The notes under the pieces: generated by a model
Database searches by the model: none
What the model saw: the letters and a program-made list of their open reading frames with translations, nothing else
What the model was told of the DNA's origin: nothing
Position numbers and translations under genes: made by a program
NCBI RefSeq assembly: GCF_000975155.1
Contig: NZ_BBRG01000002.1
Span: 124,001 to 188,000 of the forward strand
Source: Demequina globuliformis
GTDB lineage: Bacteria; Actinomycetota; Actinomycetes; Actinomycetales; Demequinaceae
Length of the DNA stretch: 64,000 bases
Direction of reading: 5' to 3'
Part shown: piece after piece, positions 54,948-61,940 of the stretch
How the letters are laid out: the number at the start of each line of letters is the position of its first letter
Position numbering within the stretch: position 1 is the first letter of the stretch

Positions 54948-55363
54948 CCTACGACGAAAGTCCAGTTGAGAGGACCATGTCCCTTGACGCTCAGCCGCCA
55001 GCGGATGAGATTGCCCACCGACTCTCGGCGCAGGACGATGCCGCTGTTGGCGCGCTTGACGAGAACTGCGCCCTGCTGATCGTCCACCACGGTCCTAACC
55101 AGGGCGCACGGTTCCTTCTCGACGTGGATCTCACGACGGCAGGCCGGTCGGTCAAGGGGGATATCTTCCTTGACGACGTGACCGTGAGCCGCGAACACGT
55201 GCAGTTCATCCGCGATGGCCATGACTTCTTTGTCCGGGACGCTGGCTCATTGAACGGCACCTACGTCAACCGACAGTTGGTGTCTGAGGCCAAGTTGTCA
55301 GCGGGCGACGAGGTGCAGATCGGTAAGTACCGCATGACCTTCCACCCAGGCAGCGCGAACTGA
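54944..55363 (+). CDS. garA: FHA-domain protein, GarA/OdhI-like
   Basis: A 139-residue protein with one forkhead-associated domain in its C-terminal two-thirds (AGRSVKGDIFLDD, VSREHVQF, GSLNGTYVN). In mycobacteria and corynebacteria GarA/OdhI inhibits 2-oxoglutarate dehydrogenase until phosphorylated on N-terminal threonines. Here the N-terminus holds the candidate Thr12 (ERTMSLD) but not the usual ETTS motif. It is overlapped by the preceding gene and followed by ftsR after 5 bp, the conserved order. Confidence 0.9.
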   Translation: MTYDESPVERTMSLDAQPPADEIAHRLSAQDDAAVGALDENCALLIVHHGPNQGARFLLDVDLTTAGRSVKGDIFLDDVTVSREHVQFIRDGHDFFVRDAGSLNGTYVNRQLVSEAKLSAGDEVQIGKYRMTFHPGSAN

Positions 55364-55368
55364 CACAA

Positions 55369-56115
55369 ATGTCAGCCGCTCACGCCGCCCGCGACGCGGA
55401 GCCTGTGCGGTCCGCGGTCACCCGCGGTCCGGATACGAGCGCGTCCGCCACGGGCACCTGGCCGCGCGCGCTGTCGCACGAACCGATGCTCCGCGTCAGC
55501 GACGTGTTGGCTCAGGTGACTCAAGAGTTTCCCGCGCTCACGTCCTCGAAACTGCGTTTCTTGGATTCGAACGGTTTGGTGATGCCTCAGCGCACCTCCT
55601 CGGGCTACCGGCAGTACTCGCCGGCGGACGTGGAACGGGTGAGGTTTGTCCTTCGCCAGCAGCGTGACCACTTCCGCCCGCTGTCAGTGATTGCCGAGTA
55701 CTTGGACGATCTCGACGCAGGTCGTTTGCATGAGCCGGTCACGCCGCACGAGGTTTCTCGGCGGGACTCGGTGCTCACGGCCAGTCAGATGGCGCAGGCC
55801 GCCGGGGTCGAATCCGAGACGATTGCCGCGTTGGAGTCGGCCGGCGTGATCGCTCAGTCTCAGCCCGGACGGTACGAGCGAGCCGATGTGGACTTGGTGG
55901 TCGCGGCCGCTGCGTACCTCGACGCCGGGGGAGACGCTCGCGCGCTTAAAGTGCTGCAGCGTGCGGCTGACCGTGAAGCCCAGGCGGCACGAGATTTCGC
56001 GCACGCCGCGCGTGCGCGAAAGGACGACGCACGGGCCGATGCCGAGGTGACCCAACGGGTGGATGCCGCGGTGGCGGTCTTCAGTGCTTGTGTTCACCGC
56101 GATTTGGGTCGATAA
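55369..56115 (+). CDS. ftsR: MerR-family regulator FtsR
   Basis: A 248-residue regulator. The MerR helix-turn-helix is at about residues 43-85 (LRFLDSNGLVMPQRTSSGYRQYS), followed by a second MerR-like HTH segment in the C-terminal half (TASQMAQAAGVESETI). The position just after garA corresponds to FtsR of corynebacteria and Rv1828 of mycobacteria, known to activate ftsZ. The first 35 residues are a variable Ala/Thr-rich leader. Confidence 0.9.
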   Translation: MSAAHAARDAEPVRSAVTRGPDTSASATGTWPRALSHEPMLRVSDVLAQVTQEFPALTSSKLRFLDSNGLVMPQRTSSGYRQYSPADVERVRFVLRQQRDHFRPLSVIAEYLDDLDAGRLHEPVTPHEVSRRDSVLTASQMAQAAGVESETIAALESAGVIAQSQPGRYERADVDLVVAAAAYLDAGGDARALKVLQRAADREAQAARDFAHAARARKDDARADAEVTQRVDAAVAVFSACVHRDLGR

Positions 56116-56224
56116 CAGGGACGGGAAACGCCACCACGCGCCGCGTGGTGCGTTGACCGTCGCGACACGCGGCCGTAGTTTGGATGGCACAAGGCCCACG
56201 CCGTGGGCATAGCTGGAGGGGACG

Positions 56225-56803
56225 ATGGCTCAGACCGGAAGTCACGACATGAGTGCTCTGCACGATCAGGGCATCCTGTTCGACGACGGCCTTGCGCAGC
56301 TGGACGCGAACGCCGGCTATCGCGGCCCCACGGCCTGCAAGGCAGCCGGGATCACCTATCGTCAGCTTGACTACTGGGCGCGCACGGGACTGGTCGAACC
56401 GACTGTTCGTGGCGCCACCGGCTCGGGCACGCAGCGCCTGTACGGGTTTCGCGACATCTTGGTGTTGCGGGTCGTCAAGCGACTGCTCGACTCCGGCGTC
56501 TCGCTCCAGCAGATCCGTTCTGCCGTCGACACCTTGCGCGAGCGTGGAGTCGAGGATCTGTCGCGCATCACGTTGATGTCCGACGGTGCCTCGGTCTACG
56601 AGTGCACCTCCGATGACGAGGTGATCGACCTCGTACAAGGCGGCCAGGGTGTGTTCGGTATCGCGCTTGGCAAGGTGTGGCGTGAGCTCGAAGGATCGCT
56701 CTCGGCGCTTCCCGCAGACAAGGGCGAACCTCTCGGTAGCGCTGGCGCCGATCAGACAGACGAACTCGCAGCACGTCGCGCCAAGCGCACACACGCTTCC
56801 TAA
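56225..56803 (+). CDS. MerR-family regulator (Rv1830-like)
   Basis: A 192-residue regulator with the motif ACKAAGITYRQLDYWARTGL (about residues 37-56) typical of the second MerR protein of the garA cluster. In mycobacteria the bifunctional nuclease gene (DUF151) lies between the two regulators; here only 109 non-coding bases separate them. GGAGGGG precedes the ATG. The C-terminal part likely binds a ligand or helps dimerise. Confidence 0.9.
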   Translation: MAQTGSHDMSALHDQGILFDDGLAQLDANAGYRGPTACKAAGITYRQLDYWARTGLVEPTVRGATGSGTQRLYGFRDILVLRVVKRLLDSGVSLQQIRSAVDTLRERGVEDLSRITLMSDGASVYECTSDDEVIDLVQGGQGVFGIALGKVWRELEGSLSALPADKGEPLGSAGADQTDELAARRAKRTHAS

Positions 56804-56835
56804 ACCCGCTCGGGTTCGCGTTCCCCGGCGGTGTC

Positions 56836-56859
56836 TGCCAGGTTCTCGTGATCCTGGCA
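56836..56859. promoter_or_regulatory. Palindrome at the pyruvate carboxylase promoter
   Basis: A perfect 7-bp inverted repeat TGCCAGG/CCTGGCA (56836-56842 with 56853-56859) has a 10-nt spacer and is followed by AAATAAT, a possible -10 at about 56860-56866. It could be an operator for pyc or a weak terminator after the merR gene. Confidence 0.45.
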
Positions 56860-56889
56860 AAATAATGGACACCGTCGAAGGGAAAGCCA

Positions 56890-59800
56890 TTGTTCTCCAA
56901 GGTGCTTGTCGCCAACCGCGCGGAGATTGCCGTCCGCGCCTTCCGAGCTTCATTTGAACTGGGTGCCAAAACGGTGGCGGTCTTCCCGTATGAGGACCGC
57001 ATGTCCGAGCACCGGGTGAAGGCCGATGAGGCCTATCAAATTGGTGAAGAGGGTCACCCCGTCAAGGCCTACTTGGACATCGACGAGATTGTTCGGGTGG
57101 CCAAGCACGCCGGGGCCGACGCCATCTATCCGGGCTACGGCTTTCTGTCCGAAAACGTTGATCTGGCGCAGCGTTGCTCCGACGAAGACCTCACGTTCGT
57201 AGGACCGCCGCCCGCAGTCCTGGCTAAGGCCGGCGACAAGGTCGCAGCGCTCAAGGCAGCTCGCGAGGCTGGTGTCCCCGTCCTCGACTCCTCGGAGCCG
57301 TCTCAGGATCCAGACGAACTCATCGAGGCGGCCGACCGCATCGGCTTCCCCATCTTCGTGAAGGCCGTCGCGGGCGGTGGCGGACGCGGCATGCGCCGCG
57401 TGGAAGACCGCGACGCTCTACCGGAGGCCCTGGCCTCCGCCATGCGTGAAGCCGAGAACGCCTTTGGCGATTCCACGGTCTTCCTGGAGCAGGCTGTTCT
57501 GGGTCCGCGTCACATCGAGGTGCAAATTCTCGCCGACGCCGAAGGCAACGTGGTGCACCTGTTCGAGCGCGACTGTTCGGTACAGCGTCGGCACCAAAAG
57601 GTCATCGAGATCGCACCCGCGCCGGCCCTGGACCCCGCGATCCGCGAGGCGTTGTGTGCCGACGCCGTGAAGTTCGCCACGTCGCTCGGGTACGTCAACG
57701 CCGGTACCGTCGAGTTCCTCGTCGCGACGGAGGGTGAGCGCGCCGGTGAGCACGTGTTCATCGAAATGAACCCGCGCATTCAGGTCGAGCACACCGTCAC
57801 CGAAGAAGTGACCGACATCGACATTGTGAGCGCACAGATCCGCATTGCGGCGGGGGAGACCCTCGAGCAGATCGGCATCCGCCAGGATGAGATCCGCACC
57901 AATGGCTTCGCCGTGCAGACCCGCATCACCACCGAGGACCCGACCAACGGCTTCCTGCCTGACACGGGACGCATTGTCGCGTACCGGTCGCCGGGCGGCG
58001 CGGGTGTGCGGCTTGACGGTGCCACCGGCATGGCGGGCAACACGGTCACCGGGCACTTCGACTCGATGTTGGTGAAACTCACCTGCCGCGGGCACGACTT
58101 CGACGCCGCCGTGCGGCGCGCCTCCCGTGCTCTCGCCGAGTTCCGGATTCGTGGCGTCACCAACAACATTCGCTTCCTGCGCGCTGTCCTCGATGATGCC
58201 TCGTTCCGCGCCGGGGGAGTGACCACGGCCTTCATTGACCAGCGCCCCGAACTCCTTGAGGTGCCCGAGTCCGCGGAACGTTCGACCAAGTTGTTGACCT
58301 TCCTGGGGCACACCACGGTGAACCGGCCGCACGGTGAACCGGCGCGCGCCATCCTGAACCCGCGCACCAAGCTGCCGGCGATCGATTTCGACGCGCCCAT
58401 CCCTGATGGCACGCGGCAGCAGTTGCTCGAGCTCGGTCCAGAGGGATTTGCGGCTGCATTGCGCGAGGACAAGCGACTGCGCCTGACTGACACGACGATG
58501 CGCGACGCTCACCAGTCGTTGTTGGCGACCCGCGTCCGCACCTTTGACCTGCTCGGCGCTGCCGGTCACACGGCTCGCATGTCACCCGACCTGTTTTCGC
58601 TTGAGTGCTGGGGCGGTGCGACATACGACGTCGCGATGCGCTTCCTGTCAGAGGACCCGTGGAAGCGACTCGCCGACCTACGCGAGGCCGTGCCAAACAT
58701 CGCCCTCCAGATGCTGCTGCGCGGCCGCAACACGGTTGGGTACACGCCCTACCCCGATGAAGTCGCGCACGCCTTTGTCGAGGAAGCCACGGCGACCGGT
58801 ATCGACATTTTCCGCATCTTCGATGCGCTGAACGACGTTGAGCAGATGCGGCCGGCCATCGAGGCGGTGCGGTCGACGGGCCAGTCCGTCGCGGAGGCGA
58901 CGCTGTGCTACACCGGCAACCTCATCTCGCCTGACGAGGACATCTACACGCTCGACTACTACCTGAGCCTCGCGGACTCGCTGGTCGAGGCCGGCGCTCA
59001 CATCCTGGCCATCAAGGACATGGCCGGCTTGCTGCGCCCGGCATCCGCATTCGTGTTGGTCGATGCGCTGCGCAAACGGTTCGACGTCCCCGTGCACCTG
59101 CACACCCACGACACCACGGGTGGCCAGGTGGCGACACTGCTGGCCGCGGCAGAGGCCGGCGTGGACGCTGTCGATGTGGCGAATGCCGCTATGGCCGGCA
59201 CCACCTCTCAGCCGCCCATGGCCGCGCTGATCGCCGCCATGGAGTACACCGCACGTCAGACGCAGATCCCCTTGCACGCGACACAGGACCTCGAGCCCTA
59301 CTGGGAGGCCGTGCGCAAGCTGTACGGTCCCTTCGAGTCCGGCCTTCCCGGTCCCACTGGGCGCGTGTACCGTCACGAAATCCCCGGCGGCCAGTTGTCG
59401 AACTTGCGCCAGCAGGCCATCTCCTTGGGGCTGGCTGACAAGTTTGAGCAGATCGAGGACATGTACGCGGCCGCGGACAGGATCCTCGGCCGGCTGGTGA
59501 AAGTCACGCCGTCGTCGAAGGTCGTCGGCGACCTTGCCCTGCACCTCGTGGCGAACGATGCTGACCCCGACGCCTTTGAGGAAAATCCGCAGGAGTTCGA
59601 CCTTCCGGATTCCGTAATCGGCTTCCTCCAGGGTGAACTCGGGGTGCCACCGGCCGGCTGGCCGGAACCTTTCCGCACCAAGGCACTCGAGGGTCGCAGC
59701 GAATCCAAGCCCCGCGCGGAGCTGAGCGACGATGACCGCTCCGCCCTGGCATCGGCCGGTCCCGAGCGGCGGCGCCGCCTCAACCACCTGCTTTTCCCGG

Positions 59801-60303
59801 CACCTGCCAGGGAGTTTGACGCCGCGGTCGAGCAATACGGCGACGTGTCGGTGGTCGACACCTTCCACTACCTGTATGGCCTGACGGTCGGCAGCGGGGA
59901 AGAGGTGATGGTCGAGCTTGACGAGGGCGTGCAGGTACTGGTCTCCCTTGAAGCGCTCGGCGAGCCAGATGACCACGGCGAGCGCACCGCCATGTTCAAC
60001 TACAACGGCCAGCTACGTCCCGTACAGATTCGCGACGAGTCCGCAGCCGTTGATGTCGTGGAGCGCGAGAAGGCTGATAGGGCCCAGCCAGGGCAGATCG
60101 CCTCGCCGTTCTCCGGCTCGGTGACGGCGTCCGTGGCTGAGGGCGACACGGTCGAGGCTGGCCAGACCGTCGCAGTGATCGAGGCCATGAAGATGGAATC
60201 CGCCATCACGACTCCCGTGTCTGGCACGGTCGCGCGCGTGGTGATCGAGGGTGCTGAGGCACTGACCGGTGGGGACCTGATTCTCACCATCGAAAGCGAG
60301 TGA
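56890..60303 (+). CDS. pyc: Pyruvate carboxylase
   Basis: The 1137-residue, biotin-dependent enzyme converts pyruvate and bicarbonate to oxaloacetate. In order it has: biotin carboxylase domain (residues 1-450, with KAVAGGGGRGMRR and MNPRIQVEHTVTEE); carboxyltransferase barrel (about 510-850, with DTTMRDAHQSLLATRVRT and HLHTHDTTGG); and a biotin carrier domain with the lysine K1101 in EAMKMES. The start codon is TTG (56890) with GAAGGGA upstream. It is followed by a GNAT gene overlapping the stop. Confidence 0.97.
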   Translation: MFSKVLVANRAEIAVRAFRASFELGAKTVAVFPYEDRMSEHRVKADEAYQIGEEGHPVKAYLDIDEIVRVAKHAGADAIYPGYGFLSENVDLAQRCSDEDLTFVGPPPAVLAKAGDKVAALKAAREAGVPVLDSSEPSQDPDELIEAADRIGFPIFVKAVAGGGGRGMRRVEDRDALPEALASAMREAENAFGDSTVFLEQAVLGPRHIEVQILADAEGNVVHLFERDCSVQRRHQKVIEIAPAPALDPAIREALCADAVKFATSLGYVNAGTVEFLVATEGERAGEHVFIEMNPRIQVEHTVTEEVTDIDIVSAQIRIAAGETLEQIGIRQDEIRTNGFAVQTRITTEDPTNGFLPDTGRIVAYRSPGGAGVRLDGATGMAGNTVTGHFDSMLVKLTCRGHDFDAAVRRASRALAEFRIRGVTNNIRFLRAVLDDASFRAGGVTTAFIDQRPELLEVPESAERSTKLLTFLGHTTVNRPHGEPARAILNPRTKLPAIDFDAPIPDGTRQQLLELGPEGFAAALREDKRLRLTDTTMRDAHQSLLATRVRTFDLLGAAGHTARMSPDLFSLECWGGATYDVAMRFLSEDPWKRLADLREAVPNIALQMLLRGRNTVGYTPYPDEVAHAFVEEATATGIDIFRIFDALNDVEQMRPAIEAVRSTGQSVAEATLCYTGNLISPDEDIYTLDYYLSLADSLVEAGAHILAIKDMAGLLRPASAFVLVDALRKRFDVPVHLHTHDTTGGQVATLLAAAEAGVDAVDVANAAMAGTTSQPPMAALIAAMEYTARQTQIPLHATQDLEPYWEAVRKLYGPFESGLPGPTGRVYRHEIPGGQLSNLRQQAISLGLADKFEQIEDMYAAADRILGRLVKVTPSSKVVGDLALHLVANDADPDAFEENPQEFDLPDSVIGFLQGELGVPPAGWPEPFRTKALEGRSESKPRAELSDDDRSALASAGPERRRRLNHLLFPAPAREFDAAVEQYGDVSVVDTFHYLYGLTVGSGEEVMVELDEGVQVLVSLEALGEPDDHGERTAMFNYNGQLRPVQIRDESAAVDVVEREKADRAQPGQIASPFSGSVTASVAEGDTVEAGQTVAVIEAMKMESAITTPVSGTVARVVIEGAEALTGGDLILTIESE

Positions 60304-60740
60304 GCGTGGACGGGGTCAGGCCCGCTCTCGCGAGCGACGCCGGCCCCGTCTTTGCTTTGCTCCAGGAACTGGCGCATTCCTACGAGCCGCGCCGCGCTAC
60401 GTTCGATGAGACCTATGCCCGGTTGCTCACGCGCCCAGATGCGCGCGTTGCCGTCCATGTGTCAGATGGCATCGTCAATGGCTACGTTGTCGCGTGGGCC
60501 CACCCGGCCCTGTACGCGAACGCGCAGGTGTGTTGGGTGGACGAGATCTGCGTCCACCCGGCTGCTAGACGTGGGGGAGTGGGCCGAGCATTGATGGCTG
60601 AGGTGGCCCGGTGGGCCGCTGACGCCGGGTGTCGCTCCGTGACGCTCGCGACTGGCAGGGCCGACGCGTTCTACGAGTCCCTCGGCTATGTGGCAACTGC
60701 CAGGTATTTCAAGCACGAGTTGACGTCGCGGGGACTATAG
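60300..60740 (+). CDS. GNAT-family N-acetyltransferase
   Basis: A 146-residue acetyltransferase. The acetyl-CoA binding site is RRGGVGRALM, followed by a typical C-terminal half with FYESLGYV. The GTG start overlaps the pyc stop (GTGA), so it is translationally coupled. The substrate is unknown; because it is coupled to pyc, protein or small-molecule acetylation in central metabolism is conceivable (inference). Confidence 0.9.
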   Translation: MSVDGVRPALASDAGPVFALLQELAHSYEPRRATFDETYARLLTRPDARVAVHVSDGIVNGYVVAWAHPALYANAQVCWVDEICVHPAARRGGVGRALMAEVARWAADAGCRSVTLATGRADAFYESLGYVATARYFKHELTSRGL

Positions 60741-60802
60741 TCCCTCGAAAACCGGCCCGGGTGGGGAGATGCTTGAAGCATCAGTCCACGAGGAGGCACG
60801 TC

Positions 60803-61300
60803 ATGAAGATCCTGGTCGCTACCGGTTCAAAGTACGGCTCGACGCGCGAGGTCGGCGAGTCCATCGCCGCCGAGCTTTCGGCAGTGGGCTTCGACGTGGA
60901 CTGCGCGGACGCAGCCGATGTTCAGGGCGTCCATTTCTATGACGCCTTTGTCATCGGCAGCGCGGTGTATGGGGGACTGTGGCGTCGCGATGCCTCCGCG
61001 CTCGTGAGCGACAACGCTGAAGAGTTGCGTCACCGCGACGTGTGGTTGTTCTCGGTGGGAATGGCCGGGGTGAAGACCCCTGGGCAACAGACCACCGAGG
61101 CAACCCAGTTGGCCTCCCTTGTCGGCGCGCGAGAACTGCGCCACTTCGATGGGGCGCTGGACTATGAGCGCCTCAACATGGGCGAGAAGGCGATCATCCG
61201 TGCGCTGAACCCGCCCAAGGGTGATTTCCGTGACTTCGCCGCAATCCGCGATTGGAGTCAGAGCGTGGCGACCGAGCTGAGGGCGGTCGCCGCACTCTAA
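60803..61300 (+). CDS. Flavodoxin-domain protein (HemG-like)
   Basis: A 165-residue protein with a flavodoxin fold. The N-terminus (KILVATGSKYGSTREVGESI) is the FMN phosphate-binding loop, and IGSAVYGGLW is the second flavin loop. It resembles menaquinone-linked protoporphyrinogen oxidase HemG and other small flavodoxins. GAGGAGG precedes the ATG. Its partner is unknown. Confidence 0.85.
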   Translation: MKILVATGSKYGSTREVGESIAAELSAVGFDVDCADAADVQGVHFYDAFVIGSAVYGGLWRRDASALVSDNAEELRHRDVWLFSVGMAGVKTPGQQTTEATQLASLVGARELRHFDGALDYERLNMGEKAIIRALNPPKGDFRDFAAIRDWSQSVATELRAVAAL

Positions 61301-61648
61301 GCGCTCCGACGCGATCCGTCTCCGTGCACGTGAGACGGCGCCGCCGCCCGCTCCGTCGGTTCGGCACAGTGATGGTGCGTGTGTGCGTCCAGTGACGCGC
61401 GTGGATGTGATCCACGTCCAACGCGATGCATTGGAGTCACACGCGTGTGCTGAGCCGACGGGCGGGGTAGTGCTTGAAGAGCCGCGGGACAGACCACGTG
61501 CGCCAAGTTGACATAATGCACATTATCGGCGTTGCGCAACTGAGTGGACCTGTGCGGCTCGCGATGAGCGGAGTTGCTCCCACGGGTTCTGTGCCGCTCG
61601 CAGTGAATCCGTGTCGCGCAGCGTGGATCTACGCCGCTCCGTATGGGT
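61301..61648. other. Convergent intergenic region with structured DNA and 20-bp tandem repeats
   Basis: There is no gene in these 348 bp. A long imperfect inverted repeat (61354-61368 with 61446-61460, 13 of 15 positions) encloses smaller stems, and an AT-rich perfect palindrome ATAATG-CA-CATTAT lies at 61513-61526. A degenerate 20-bp tandem repeat follows. The stems may act as a terminator for both flanking genes. Confidence 0.6.
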
Positions 61649-61669
61649 CTATGCCGCTCGCTGCACGCG
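61550..61669. repeat. Degenerate 20-bp tandem repeat, six units
   Basis: Units start at 61550, 61570, 61590, 61610, 61630 and 61650. The clearest share a core TGCCGCTCGC-like sequence (TGTGCCGCTCG at 61590, TACGCCGCTCC at 61630, TATGCCGCTCG at 61650), with the others decayed. The array runs into the last codons of the DUF1905 gene (stop at 61649). It is not CRISPR because there are no spacers. Confidence 0.6.
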
Positions 61670-61936
61670 CACGCTGACCGTGTCGCCGATGGACTTGCCC
61701 AACTTTTTTCGCACTTGGGCATTGAGCGAAATCATGTGCCCACCCGTGCCGGTCACCATGGCGCCCACGTTGGTCAGCTCAACGTCGTCCACAAACGCGT
61801 CGACGCGCACGCTGCGGCCTGTGCCAAAAAACTCCGCAGAACCCGGAATCTCGACACACGCCCACGTCTCGCCTTTGACTTCCACGCCCACGATCGCCTC
61901 GAAACTCAGCGAGGCAACGCCATCTGCATCTGACAT
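61649..61936 (-). CDS. DUF1905 domain protein
   Basis: A 95-residue beta-rich protein. The segments FEAIVGVEVKGETWACVEIPG, VRVDAFVDDVELTNV and ISLNAQVRKKLGKSIGDTV match DUF1905, a small domain of unknown function, usually alone or with a YdeI-like partner. Its ATG is 4 bp after the UvrA-like gene stop, so it is likely its operon partner. The last codons lie in a tandem repeat. Confidence 0.87.
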   Translation of the reverse strand: MSDADGVASLSFEAIVGVEVKGETWACVEIPGSAEFFGTGRSVRVDAFVDDVELTNVGAMVTGTGGHMISLNAQVRKKLGKSIGDTVSVRVQRAA

Positions 61937-61940
61937 AACG

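Noticed and set aside
61508..61513. TTGACA as a promoter -35
   Set aside because: No -10 hexamer lies at the right distance on the plus strand, and no gene begins downstream in that direction.
61550..61669. CRISPR array
   Set aside because: Units are contiguous 20-bp repeats without spacers and no cas genes lie nearby.
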